A stretch of DNA of 10,241 nt from Gemmobacter sp. Lineage in GTDB: Bacteria; Pseudomonadota; Alphaproteobacteria; Rhodobacterales; Rhodobacteraceae. The translations under genes were made by a program, and so were the position numbers. Under the pieces are notes generated by a model. It did not search any database, had not been told where the DNA came from, and worked only from the letters and a program-made list of their open reading frames with translations. The stretch lies in contig DOMY01000132.1 in the NCBI GenBank assembly GCA_003509785.1, forward strand, positions 10,793 through 21,033, read 5' to 3'. Positions 1 through 6,931 of the stretch are shown in pieces (the stretch's first letter is position 1; every line of letters begins with the position of its first letter).

Positions 1-1194
1 CAGCCGCTCTTCCGACCGCAGCACGAGGAAATCAAGGATGGCCCCGGCCGATTTGGTATCCGATGCCAGCCAGTTGTCGAAATGGTCGCGCACAGCGCCT
101 TCCACCCATTTCGCGGCTTCTTCGGTCGACAGCCGGTCCTTGGTCTGGCCCACGAACTGCGGTTCGCGGATAAAGCACGACACCAGCGCGCAGCCGCCTG
201 TCAGCAGATCCTCGCGGGTGATCTGTTCGGCCTTGCGGTTCTTCACCAGATCGCCATAGGCGCGCATGCCCTTCAGGATCGCGGCCCAGAACCCCGCCTC
301 ATGCGTGCCACCTTCGGGGGTGGGCACGGTGTTGCAATAGGATTGCAGGAAACCGTCGCGCATGGGCGTCCAGTTGATCGCCCATTCCACACTGCCCGGC
401 ACGCCGTATTTTTCGGTAAAGCTAACCTTTCCGGCAAAAGGCCGGTCCGCATAGGTTGTTGTTTTCTCAAGCGTATCGCTCAGATAATCGGCCAGGCCGC
501 CGGGAAAGTGAAAATTCGCCTCCAGGGGGGTTTCGCCGTCATTGATCGCGGTTTTCCAGCGGATTTCGACGCCCGAGAACAGATAGGCCTTCGACCGTAC
601 CATTTTCAGCAGCCGCGCCGGTTTCATCTGCAGCGCGCCAAAGATTTCGGCATCGGGGTGGAAGGTCACGGTGGTGCCGCGCCGGTTGGGGGCAGGGCCG
701 ATCTTCTGCACCGGGCCTTGCGGGATACCGCGCGAAAAGCTCTGGCGGAACAGCTCGCGGTTGCGCGCCACCTCCACCACCATGCTGTCGGACAGCGCAT
801 TCACCACCGAGGCGCCGACACCGTGCAACCCGCCCGAGGTCTGATAGGCCTTGCCGTTGAACTTGCCGCCCGCGTGCAAGGTGCACAGGATCACCTCCAG
901 CGCCGATTTGCCGGGAAACTTCGGATGCGGATCCACCGGGATGCCCCGGCCATTGTCGCGGATCGTCACGCTGTAATCGGCGTGCAGCTCTACTTCGATG
1001 CGGTTGGCATGGCCTGCCACCGCTTCGTCCATCGAATTGTCCAGAACTTCGGCCACCAGGTGATGCAGGGCGCGTTCATCCGTGCCGCCGATATACATCC
1101 CCGGCCGCTTGCGGACAGGTTCCAGCCCTTCCAGCACCTCGATGGACGAGGCGTTGTAGTCGTCGTTCTGGGCGGCGAACATGTCACTGGCCAT
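1..1194 (-). CDS. parE: DNA topoisomerase IV subunit B (ParE), N-terminal part
   Basis: ATPase subunit of topoisomerase IV, which with ParC decatenates sister chromosomes. The frame is open from the ATG at 1194-1192 to the window edge, giving 398 codons; the C-terminal third (TOPRIM region) lies outside. The GHKL ATPase motifs are clear: EVLDNSMDEA around residues 49-58 (catalytic Glu49, Mg-binding Asn53), RDNGRGIP at 79-86 and GGLHGVG at 121-127. The N-terminal wording RKRPGMYIGGTDERALHHLV is typical of ParE; GyrB normally has a longer, different stretch here. An AGAGGA-like ribosome site lies about 12 bases upstream, a little far; an in-frame ATG four codons downstream (1182-1180) is the alternative start. 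The gene lies downstream of the GST-like gene on the same strand, separated by 115 bases with a hairpin, so it probably has its own promoter. Family assignment is firm; ParE rather than GyrB is very likely. Confidence 0.95.
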   Translation of the reverse strand, partial: MASDMFAAQNDDYNASSIEVLEGLEPVRKRPGMYIGGTDERALHHLVAEVLDNSMDEAVAGHANRIEVELHADYSVTIRDNGRGIPVDPHPKFPGKSALEVILCTLHAGGKFNGKAYQTSGGLHGVGASVVNALSDSMVVEVARNRELFRQSFSRGIPQGPVQKIGPAPNRRGTTVTFHPDAEIFGALQMKPARLLKMVRSKAYLFSGVEIRWKTAINDGETPLEANFHFPGGLADYLSDTLEKTTTYADRPFAGKVSFTEKYGVPGSVEWAINWTPMRDGFLQSYCNTVPTPEGGTHEAGFWAAILKGMRAYGDLVKNRKAEQITREDLLTGGCALVSCFIREPQFVGQTKDRLSTEEAAKWVEGAVRDHFDNWLASDTKSAGAILDFLVLRSEERL

Positions 1195-1277
1195 GGGATG
1201 CGCGATTCCTCTTGGGGGGTCTTGAGCGGCGGATTAGACCATTCACCGCCGCTTGCTGCAAGTGCGAGGAATCTAGG

Positions 1278-1308
1278 GATTGGGGAAGGGCGCCGCCCCT
1301 CCCCAATC
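1278..1308 (-). terminator. GC-rich hairpin after the GST-like gene
   Basis: Inverted repeat with 9-base arms GATTGGGGA (1278-1286) and TCCCCAATC (1300-1308), continued after one mismatch by GGGC/GCCC around a GCC loop. It starts one base after the stop codon of the GST-like gene. No U-tract follows on the minus strand, so it may act as a 3' stabiliser, a factor-assisted stop or a REP-like element rather than a classical intrinsic terminator. It would separate the GST-like transcript from parE. Confidence 0.6.
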
Positions 1309-1309
1309 T

Positions 1310-1939
1310 TTACGCAGGTTCGGCCAGACGGGCGACCCACATCGCCTGAAACGCCGGGCGCGCCTGACAGCGCGTCAGCCAGCCCGCCAGTGCCGGATAG
1401 GCCGCCATCAGCGGCGCATGGCCCTGCGCATAGCGGGCACATTCCGCCACCATGATATCGGCCACGGTAAAGCGGTCCAGCAGCCAGTCGCGGCCCTGCA
1501 GATAGCTGTCCAGCCGGGCAAAGGGCCGGGCCAGCTTTTCGGCGGCCGCGGCGATCTGTTCGGGGCCTGTGGCCTGCAGGATGGCCAGCGCAGGGCTTTC
1601 CACGGCGGTGGCGGCAAACAGCATCCAGTTGTCGCACAGCGCCTGTTCCGCCGCCGTCTGCGGGGCCAGCGCGCCACCATGGCTGCGTGCGATATGCTGG
1701 CAGATGGCCAGGCTTTCGGTCAGCAGCAGATCGCCATCCGTCATCGCCGGAATCTGGCCCATCGGGTTCACCGCCAGAAATTCGGCGCTGGCCGTGTTCA
1801 CCGGCGCATCTGCCGCCGCCGGATCAGCCAGCCGATAGGCCTGAACCACGGGCACATGCGCAAAATCCATGCCGATTTCCCCCAGAAGCCACAAAGGGCG
1901 CGACGCGCGCGATCGGTAGCAGCCGTAAACGGTAATCAT
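1310..1939 (-). CDS. Glutathione S-transferase family protein
   Basis: A 209-residue cytosolic GST-fold protein, normal length for the family. The N-terminal thioredoxin-like domain covers about residues 1-85: it opens ITVYGCYRSRASRPLWLL, has VNPMGQIPAM at 57-66 with the conserved cis-proline Pro64, and LTESLAI at 73-79 where Glu75-Ser76 would hold the glutamyl end of glutathione. The helical C-terminal domain carries FTVADIMVAE at 157-166, the T-x-x-D capping box typical of GSTs. The start at 1939 is chosen because AGGAGGA lies 5-10 bases upstream; the frame is open 32 codons further up but without a ribosome site. Substrate cannot be told from sequence; the catalytic residue near the N terminus (a Ser/Cys at positions 7-13) is uncertain. 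It is divergent from ppk2, sharing a 154-base gap. Confidence 0.88.
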   Translation of the reverse strand: MITVYGCYRSRASRPLWLLGEIGMDFAHVPVVQAYRLADPAAADAPVNTASAEFLAVNPMGQIPAMTDGDLLLTESLAICQHIARSHGGALAPQTAAEQALCDNWMLFAATAVESPALAILQATGPEQIAAAAEKLARPFARLDSYLQGRDWLLDRFTVADIMVAECARYAQGHAPLMAAYPALAGWLTRCQARPAFQAMWVARLAEPA

Positions 1940-2021
1940 CCTGTCCTCCTGTCCACTGCCGCGATGGTAGAGGCGGTGCCGCGGGGCGGGGCAATGAAAA
2001 TCTGAGTTTTCGCAGAAGAAT

Positions 2022-2050
2022 TTGACAGCGATCAAGGCGCTTCATGACAG
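2022..2050. promoter_or_regulatory. Two phased TGACAG repeats upstream of ppk2 (Pho-box-like)
   Basis: TTGACAG at 2022-2028 and ATGACAG at 2044-2050 are direct repeats with starts exactly 22 bases apart. On the minus strand they read CTGTCAA and CTGTCAT, matching the half-site of PhoB boxes, which are CTGTCAT units repeated every 11 bases. The middle 11-base unit (2033-2039, CAAGGCG) does not match, so this is at best a degenerate box. The first TTGACA could instead be a -35 element, but no good -10 lies 16-18 bases downstream. A role in phosphate control of ppk2 or the divergent GST-like gene is inference only. Confidence 0.3.
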
Positions 2051-2064
2051 TTTCGTGAAGCCTT
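2034..2064. repeat. Interrupted inverted repeat upstream of ppk2
   Basis: The arms AAGG-CG-CTTCA (2034-2044) and TGAAGCCTT (2056-2064) pair over nine positions with a two-base bulge and an 11-base loop. It overlaps the second TGACAG motif and ends 29 bases before the ppk2 start. It could be an operator or a leader-RNA hairpin; nothing in the sequence decides between them. Confidence 0.35.
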
Positions 2065-2093
2065 GCAGGATCATGATCTGATGGGAGTCCCGC

Positions 2094-3095
2094 ATGGAAG
2101 ATATCGCCCCGATCCCTGCCGCCGAAGCTCTGGCTGCCCCGCCGGTGATGGAACCGCCGGTTCCGGCCGAGGAAAAGCCCGCGCGCCCCGGCCCGCGCGA
2201 ATTTCCCCGCGCCGCGCCCGATGCCGTGCGCGAGGCTTTTGAACAGGGCATCTATCCCTATCACCGCCCGATGGGGCGCGTGGCCTATGAGGCGGAAAAG
2301 GCCCGGTTGCAGGCCGAACTGCTGAAGGTGCAGATCTGGGCGCAGGAAACCGGGCAGAAATTCGTGATCCTGATGGAAGGCCGCGATGCGGCGGGCAAGG
2401 GCGGCACCATCAAGCGGTTCATGGAACATCTGAATCCGCGCTATGCCCGGGTGGTTGCGCTGACCAAGCCGGGCGACAAGGAAAAGGGCGAATGGTTCTT
2501 TCAGCGCTACATCCAGCATCTGCCGACCACCGGGGAAATCGTGTTTTATGACCGCAGCTGGTACAACCGTGCGGGCGTGGAACGGGTGATGGGGTTTTGC
2601 AGCCCGTCGGAATATCTGGAATTCATGCGCGAGGTGCCCGAACTCGAACGCATGTTGGTGCGGTCTGGCATAAGGCTTTATAAATACTGGTTTTCCGTCA
2701 GCCGGGCAGAGCAGCGCCGCCGCTTTGTAGAACGCGAAACCGATCCGCTGAAGATGTGGAAACTGTCGCCCATCGACAAGGCGAGCCTGGACAAATGGGA
2801 TGAATACACCGAGGCGAAAGAGGCGATGTTCTTCTATTCCGATACCGCCGATGCGCCGTGGATCGTGGTGAAATCCGATGACAAGAAACGCGCGCGGCTC
2901 AATTGCATGCGGCATTTTCTGGCAACGCTGAACTATCCGGGCAAGGATGCGGTGGTGGTAGGCGTGCCTGATCCGCTGATCGTGGGTCATGCCGGGCAGG
3001 TGATCGGCGGGGCGGGGCATATTCTGGATACCGCGCTGCCGCCCGATTTCCGCAAGGCCGCAGCGCCGCGAAAGCCGGTTTCCGCCAAGGGCTGA
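2094..3095 (+). CDS. ppk2: Polyphosphate kinase 2 (class I)
   Basis: Cytosolic enzyme transferring phosphate between polyphosphate and nucleoside diphosphates; class I PPK2 enzymes favour making ATP/GTP from polyphosphate. The protein has 333 residues. The P-loop GRDAAGKGG is at 96-104, the Walker B region FYDRSWYNRAGVE at 151-163, and the lid region with its Arg/Lys-rich FSVSRAEQRRRFVERETDPLKMWKLSP follows from about 200 (given here as two adjoining motifs, FSVSRAEQRRRF and VERETDPLKMWKLSP). A single kinase domain, about residues 45-285, fits class I; class II proteins have two. The first 40 residues are Ala/Pro/Glu-rich and probably disordered; the tail after 290 is also low in order. GGGAG lies about 8 bases before the ATG. 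The gene is monocistronic or leads into the DUF1007 gene 63 bases on. Phosphate control is suggested by the upstream repeats but not shown. Confidence 0.95.
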   Translation: MEDIAPIPAAEALAAPPVMEPPVPAEEKPARPGPREFPRAAPDAVREAFEQGIYPYHRPMGRVAYEAEKARLQAELLKVQIWAQETGQKFVILMEGRDAAGKGGTIKRFMEHLNPRYARVVALTKPGDKEKGEWFFQRYIQHLPTTGEIVFYDRSWYNRAGVERVMGFCSPSEYLEFMREVPELERMLVRSGIRLYKYWFSVSRAEQRRRFVERETDPLKMWKLSPIDKASLDKWDEYTEAKEAMFFYSDTADAPWIVVKSDDKKRARLNCMRHFLATLNYPGKDAVVVGVPDPLIVGHAGQVIGGAGHILDTALPPDFRKAAAPRKPVSAKG

Positions 3096-3103
3096 GCGGG
3101 GCG

Positions 3104-3132
3104 CTTGCATGGGGCGGCGGCCCGGCCTAATC
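3104..3132 (+). promoter_or_regulatory. Possible sigma-70 promoter for the DUF1007-NicO unit
   Basis: CTTGCA (3104-3109) and CTAATC (3127-3132) are 17 bases apart, resembling the alphaproteobacterial CTTGAC-N17-CTATAT pattern in part. It sits in the 63-base gap after ppk2, about 17 bases before the GGAGG ribosome site of the next gene. Several positions differ from consensus and the surroundings are GC-rich, so it may be chance. Confidence 0.3.
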
Positions 3133-3158
3133 CATTGAGGAAACTGGCGGAGGCGGCG

Positions 3159-3821
3159 ATGATGCGGCGGGCAATGGCTGGCGTGATGATGGCTGCGGCG
3201 CTGGCGGCGACACCGGCGCTGGCGCATCCGCATATCTGGATCGACGCCGGGGTCGAGGTGATCTTCAATGCGCAGGGCCGGGCCGAGGCGGTGCGGCTGA
3301 CCTGGGTATATGACGATTTCTATTCGCTGCTGCTGGTCGAGGAACGCGGCCTGGATGCCGATCACGACGGCAATGCCACGCCCGAAGAAACCGTTGCGTT
3401 GCAAGGGTTTGACATGAACTGGCAGGCCGGTTTCGCCGGGGACAGCTATGTTTTGTCGGGCGAGGCGCCGGTGGTGCTTGGCCCGCCTGCGGATTGGACG
3501 GCGGCCTATCAGGGCGGGCGGCTGACCTCGACCCATCTGCGGCGGATCGTCCCGCCGGTGGCGATGGACAGGCCCTTGAAGGTGCAGGTCTACGACCCTG
3601 GATTTTATTCTGCCTATACAATCGCTTATGATCCGAAATTCACCCCTGCGCTGCCAGAGGGATGCGCGGTGCAGGTGTTCGAACCCGACCGTGACGCGGC
3701 AGACGAACGGCTGCTGGCGGCCCTGGCGGAATATGGCGCCGACGAGGATGTGGAGGCCGATTTTCCGGCGGTGGGGGCAGCCTTTTCCGAAGAGGTCAGG
3801 ATCACATGCGACGGGGCGTGA
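3159..3821 (+). CDS. DUF1007 family periplasmic protein
   Basis: A 220-residue secreted protein of the DUF1007 (COG3683) family, often encoded beside NicO-type metal transporters; its biochemical role is not established. A signal peptide is clear: MMRR, a hydrophobic stretch to about residue 17, then TPALA and a likely cut after Ala22, leaving a mature protein beginning His-Pro-His-Ile-Trp. Residues 66-77 (DADHDGNATPEE) fit the EF-hand calcium loop, with Asp at positions 1, 3 and 5, Gly at 6 and Glu at 12. Cys169 and Cys217 could form a disulfide in the periplasm. GGAGG at 3149-3153 supports ATG 3159 or the adjacent ATG 3162; the frame upstream of this lacks a ribosome site. It overlaps the transporter gene by 16 bases, so the two are surely co-translated. 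Likely a periplasmic partner in nickel, cobalt or zinc handling, by context. Confidence 0.87.
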   Translation: MMRRAMAGVMMAAALAATPALAHPHIWIDAGVEVIFNAQGRAEAVRLTWVYDDFYSLLLVEERGLDADHDGNATPEETVALQGFDMNWQAGFAGDSYVLSGEAPVVLGPPADWTAAYQGGRLTSTHLRRIVPPVAMDRPLKVQVYDPGFYSAYTIAYDPKFTPALPEGCAVQVFEPDRDAADERLLAALAEYGADEDVEADFPAVGAAFSEEVRITCDGA

Positions 3822-4744
3822 TGCTGGCCGGGCTGGCGGTGGCGCTGCTGCTGGCGGCGCTGTGGCTGGGCGGTGGTTTCACCGCGCTGCGCCTTTGGGC
3901 CGAAGAGGCGACACGCGCCGTGCAGCGCGATATGGCGGGGGCGGTGCGGGCCATTGCACAGGGCGCACCGGGGGCTGTTTTCGGTCTGCTTTCCGTCTGT
4001 TTTGTGTATGGCTTTTGTCACGCCGCCGGGCCGGGACATGGCAAGATGCTGATCGGCGGCTATGGCATGGCGCGGCGGGTGGCTTTGGGTCGGCTGGTGG
4101 GGCTGGCCTTCGCCGCAAGTCTGGCGCAGGCCACCGTGGCGGTGGCGCTGGTCTATGGCTTGTTGCTGGGGTTCGGCTGGGCGCGCGGTCAGGTGGAGGG
4201 GCTGAACGACCAGCTTCTGGCGCCGCTGTCCCATGCCATGATCGCGGGGCTGGGCCTGTGGCTGGTGCTGCGCGGCTGGCGCGGGCTGCGGCGGGGCAGG
4301 CGGGCGGAGGATCATGGCCACGACCACGACCATCACCATGACCACGGGCACCACCATGACCATCATCACGACCATGGCGCCGATTGCGGCTGTGGCCATG
4401 CCCATGGGCCGACGCCGGAACAGGCGGCGCAGGTGACGGGCTGGCGCGATGCGGCGGTGCTGGTGGCGGGCATTGCCCTGCGGCCCTGTTCCGGGGCGCT
4501 GTTCCTGCTGATCGTCAGCTGGCAGATGGGCATTGCCGCCGCAGGCATTGCGGGCACCTATGCCATGGGTCTGGGCACGGCTTTCGTCACGGTGGCAGTG
4601 GCCGCGATTTCCGTATCGCTGCGCGAAGGCGCGCTGGCGGCGCTGCCGGGGCGACAGCTGGCGCGGGCCTTGCCGGTGTTCGAGCTGGCGGTAGGGGCCA
4701 TCGTTGCGATTGTAGCCATACAACTTATGGTGGCTGCCCTTTGA
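3806..4744 (+). CDS. NicO-family nickel/cobalt-type transporter with His-rich loop
   Basis: A 312-residue inner-membrane protein of the NicO/RcnA family, whose members move Ni2+ or Co2+ (RcnA exports; others are proposed importers). Six or seven hydrophobic segments are visible, about residues 6-24, 57-72, 95-123, 141-156, 216-238, 244-272 and 288-311. Family motifs are His72 followed by GPGHGK at 75-80 in an early segment, and ALRPCSGALFLLIVSW at 224-239 later. Between them, residues 170-200 form a loop with 16 His, many Asp and two Cys (Cys194, Cys196), a probable metal-binding stretch. The start at 3806 overlaps the DUF1007 gene by 16 bases and has AGAGGTCAGGA just upstream; an in-frame ATG at 3821, one base into the stop of that gene, is an alternative. 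Direction of transport and the metal cannot be decided from sequence. Confidence 0.9.
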   Translation: MRRGVMLAGLAVALLLAALWLGGGFTALRLWAEEATRAVQRDMAGAVRAIAQGAPGAVFGLLSVCFVYGFCHAAGPGHGKMLIGGYGMARRVALGRLVGLAFAASLAQATVAVALVYGLLLGFGWARGQVEGLNDQLLAPLSHAMIAGLGLWLVLRGWRGLRRGRRAEDHGHDHDHHHDHGHHHDHHHDHGADCGCGHAHGPTPEQAAQVTGWRDAAVLVAGIALRPCSGALFLLIVSWQMGIAAAGIAGTYAMGLGTAFVTVAVAAISVSLREGALAALPGRQLARALPVFELAVGAIVAIVAIQLMVAAL

Positions 4745-4745
4745 C

Positions 4746-4760
4746 GCGGCATCTTGCCGC
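4746..4760 (+). terminator. Short hairpin after the NicO gene
   Basis: Perfect 6-base arms GCGGCA (4746-4751) and TGCCGC (4755-4760) with a TCT loop start two bases after the transporter stop codon and are followed by AAGTTTG. The T-run is short, so termination is probably partial; the MATE gene begins only 28 bases later. Confidence 0.4.
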
Positions 4761-4788
4761 AAGTTTGATCGGGCAGTAAAGATCAGGC

Positions 4789-6159
4789 ATGTCGCAGATC
4801 CATTCCCCCTCTGCCCATGCGCGGGCGCTGCTCGTGCTTGGGGTGCCCCTTGTCGGCAGCCATCTGGCGCAGATGCTGCTGCATGTCGTCGATACCGTCA
4901 TTCTGGGCTGGTATGGCGTGACCGAACTGGCGGCGGTGGTGATCGGGTCATCCTCGTTCTTTGTGGTGTTCATCCTGGGATCGGGCTTTGCGCAGGCGGT
5001 GATGCCGATGGTGGCGCAGGCGCTGGGCCGCGGCGATGAGTCCCGCATGCGGCGGGCGACCCGGATGGGGCTTTGGCTGTCGCTGCTGTTCGGCGTGGTC
5101 AGCTATCCGCTGTTCTGGTGGTCTGGCGATATCATGCTGGCTTTGGGCCAGCGGCCCGAAGTGGCGCAGCTGGCGCAGGATTTCCTGCGGGTGGCGGGCC
5201 TGGGCATCCTGCCTGCGCTGGTGGTGATGACGCTGAAAAGCCATCTGGCGGCGCTGGAGCGCACGCAGGTCGTGCTGTGGGTGACGGTGGCGGCGGTCTT
5301 CCTCAACGCGGGGCTGTGCTATCCGCTGGTGTTTGGCCGCTGGGGGATGCCAGAGCTGGGCGTGGCCGGGGCGGGCGTTGCCTCTTTCACGGTGCAGCTG
5401 TTCACCATGGTGGCGCTGGTGGCCTATGCCGGCTGGTTGCCCGCTCTGCGGCGGTTTCATCTGTTCCAGCGGTTCTGGCGGCCTGACTGGCACGCATTTG
5501 CAGGGGTGTTCCGGCTTGGCCTGCCGATCGGGCTGACGAGCCTTGCGGAAAGCGGGCTGTTTCAGGCCTCGGCCATCATGATGGGCTGGATCGGCACGGT
5601 AGAGCTGGCGGCGCATGGCATTGCGATGCAGATCGTGTCGCTGGGCTTCATGGTGCATCTGGGGCTGGCCAATGCGACGACGGTGCGCACCGGGCGGCTG
5701 GCCGGGGCGGGCGACTGGGGCAACCTGCGGCGCGGCGGCCGGGTGGCCATCGTGCTGTCGGTGGTGGTGGGGCTGTCGCAGGTGGCGCTGTATCTGGGCC
5801 TGCCCCAGCCGATTATCAGCCTGTTCATCGACCGCAGCAGCGCCGAGGCGCCGCAGATCCTGCTGATCGGCACCACGCTGCTGGCGCTGGCGGCGGCGTT
5901 TCAGCTGCTGGATGGCGCGCAGGTCATGGCGCTGGGCCTGTTGCGCGGGGTGCAGGATACGCGGGTGCCGATGTGGCTGGCCGCGTTTTCCTATTGGGGT
6001 GTGGGGATCCCGGCCTCTTACCTGCTGGCGTTCAAGGCGGGCTATGGCAGCGTGGGGCTGTGGAGCGGGCTGGTGATCGGCCTGGCCTTCGCTTCGGCCA
6101 TGCTGATGGCCCGGTTCTGGCTGCGGGTGCCGCGGCCTGCGGCGGTTTATTCGGCCTGA
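4789..6159 (+). CDS. MATE family multidrug efflux protein (NorM-type)
   Basis: A 456-residue inner-membrane protein of the multidrug and toxin extrusion family, which exports cationic drugs and metabolites in exchange for Na+ or H+. Length and the two-bundle pattern of about 12 hydrophobic helices are normal. Diagnostic wording includes VPLVGSHLAQMLLHVVDTVILGW (split as VPLVGSHLAQM and LLHVVDTVILGW) in the first helix, with Asp35 at the place of the ion-coupling Asp of NorM proteins, PMVAQALGRGDESRMRRA after the second helix, and GLPIGLTSLAESGLFQ opening the second half. The ribosome site is weak (AGATCAGG close to the ATG), which with the 44-base gap from the NicO gene leaves open either read-through or an unseen promoter. 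Its last 13 bases overlap the 3' end of the converging hypothetical gene. Substrate unknown. Confidence 0.92.
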   Translation: MSQIHSPSAHARALLVLGVPLVGSHLAQMLLHVVDTVILGWYGVTELAAVVIGSSSFFVVFILGSGFAQAVMPMVAQALGRGDESRMRRATRMGLWLSLLFGVVSYPLFWWSGDIMLALGQRPEVAQLAQDFLRVAGLGILPALVVMTLKSHLAALERTQVVLWVTVAAVFLNAGLCYPLVFGRWGMPELGVAGAGVASFTVQLFTMVALVAYAGWLPALRRFHLFQRFWRPDWHAFAGVFRLGLPIGLTSLAESGLFQASAIMMGWIGTVELAAHGIAMQIVSLGFMVHLGLANATTVRTGRLAGAGDWGNLRRGGRVAIVLSVVVGLSQVALYLGLPQPIISLFIDRSSAEAPQILLIGTTLLALAAAFQLLDGAQVMALGLLRGVQDTRVPMWLAAFSYWGVGIPASYLLAFKAGYGSVGLWSGLVIGLAFASAMLMARFWLRVPRPAAVYSA

Positions 6160-6557
6160 TCCTTCATCAGCCGGTCGGCCTTGCGGCGGACCAGGGCGTT
6201 GCGCAGATCGTGCATGGTCAGCAGCAGGCTGTCGGTGACGGCATCCAGCTGGGCATCGCTGGCGCGGGTCTGCACCCATTGCGTCGTCAGGTTCAGGTGA
6301 TCGACGGCGCGCAGGATGTCATCCACCTCGCGGGCGGCGAGAAGGGCGTTGCGCTGTGCCACCCAATCGCGGATCGCGGCAAGCTCTGCCTCGGTCAGTG
6401 CATGATCGCCATGGGGTTTGATATTGCCATTGCGCACATTGACCGTGGCAATCTCGATCATCTCGATCCGGCGCTGGCGGTTTTCGGTATCGACGCGAAA
6501 GACGATGGCGCCGTTTTCGCGGATGCGGAAATAGAATTCCGGCAGGTCTTCGGCCAT
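6147..6557 (-). CDS. Conserved Rhodobacterales hypothetical protein
   Basis: A 136-residue soluble protein that I recognise only as a conserved hypothetical of Rhodobacterales; no function is known to me. It opens AEDLPEFYFRIRENGAIVFRV, which looks like a short beta-rich segment (residues 5-40; shown here as AEDLPEFYFRI then RENGAIVFRV), and continues as mostly charged helices to a Lys/Arg-rich end. There is no signal peptide or membrane segment. Its ATG directly follows the TAG stop of the VOC gene with no base between, and GGGAG lies inside the end of that gene, so translation is coupled. It is the last gene of an operon with the aminotransferase. Its TAA lies inside the MATE gene on the other strand, a 13-base convergent overlap. 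Confidence 0.82.
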   Translation of the reverse strand: MAEDLPEFYFRIRENGAIVFRVDTENRQRRIEMIEIATVNVRNGNIKPHGDHALTEAELAAIRDWVAQRNALLAAREVDDILRAVDHLNLTTQWVQTRASDAQLDAVTDSLLLTMHDLRNALVRRKADRLMKDQAE

Positions 6558-6920
6558 CTATTCGGCTCCCATGCAGCGCAGCAGCGATCCGTCGGCATCC
6601 ACCAGCGCGAACATGCGCGGGGCGCCGGGCGGGGTGAAGAAGCCGGTCAGGCGGGGGAGGGCATCTGCCGTTTCCGGCAGACCGGCTGCGCGCCAAGCGG
6701 CATGCAGGCCGTCCACATCCGCCACCCGGACACAGGCGGAAAACCAGCTGTCACCGGGCCTGAGTTCGGGATGGGGAAAGAACTCCAGCTCCAGCGGGCC
6801 ACGGCGCAGGATCATCCAGCCGTCATTGCGGAAGGTTTCGGTGAAACCGAGGGCTGCGTAAAAGGCAGAGGTGGCAGCGAAATCGCGGCTGGGCAGGTTT
6901 GCTGTGATCCGGTCTGCCAC
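6558..6920 (-). CDS. VOC family / bleomycin-resistance-like protein
   Basis: A 120-residue cytosolic protein with the vicinal oxygen chelate fold, usual length for a two-module VOC protein. Residues 5-27 (ITANLPSRDFAATSAFYAALGF) form the first beta-alpha unit; GPLELEFFPHPELRPGDSWF at 41-60 and MFALVDADGSLLRC at 103-116 are the wording of bleomycin-resistance-type members, which bind drugs without enzymatic action, usually as dimers. True resistance is not implied: many such genes have unknown ligands. The start is GTG at 6920-6918, 11 bases after the aminotransferase stop, with AAGGGGG just upstream. It is the middle gene of the aminotransferase-VOC-hypothetical operon. His50 and Glu46 could be metal or ligand contacts, but this is a guess. 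Confidence 0.88.
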   Translation of the reverse strand: MADRITANLPSRDFAATSAFYAALGFTETFRNDGWMILRRGPLELEFFPHPELRPGDSWFSACVRVADVDGLHAAWRAAGLPETADALPRLTGFFTPPGAPRMFALVDADGSLLRCMGAE

Positions 6921-6931
6921 CCCTTGCCCCC

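Noticed and set aside
82..1455. A 457-codon plus-strand frame over parE and the GST-like gene
   Set aside because: It spans two genes and a hairpin on the other strand and has shadow composition; the parE motifs on the minus strand are decisive.
1996..2011. GAAAA/TTTTC inverted repeat between the GST-like gene and ppk2
   Set aside because: Five-base A/T arms with a six-base spacer are expected by chance and no regulator gene is adjacent.
1824..3536. A 570-codon open frame on the minus strand across ppk2 and DUF1007
   Set aside because: Composition is His/Arg/Pro/Gln-rich shadow of high-GC coding on the other strand; ppk2 and DUF1007 are clear family members in the plus frames.
4312..4380. 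Repetitive CAC/CAT/GAC stretch resembling a tandem repeat
   Set aside because: Explained by the His/Asp loop of the NicO transporter; repeat units are irregular and keep the frame.
3626..4762. A 378-codon minus-strand frame opposite the NicO gene
   Set aside because: Antisense shadow; its Met/Val-rich run is just the complement of the His/Asp repeat codons.
4948..6279. A 443-codon minus-strand frame opposite the MATE gene
   Set aside because: Gln/Arg/His-rich antisense shadow with no recognisable domain; the MATE protein is unmistakable.
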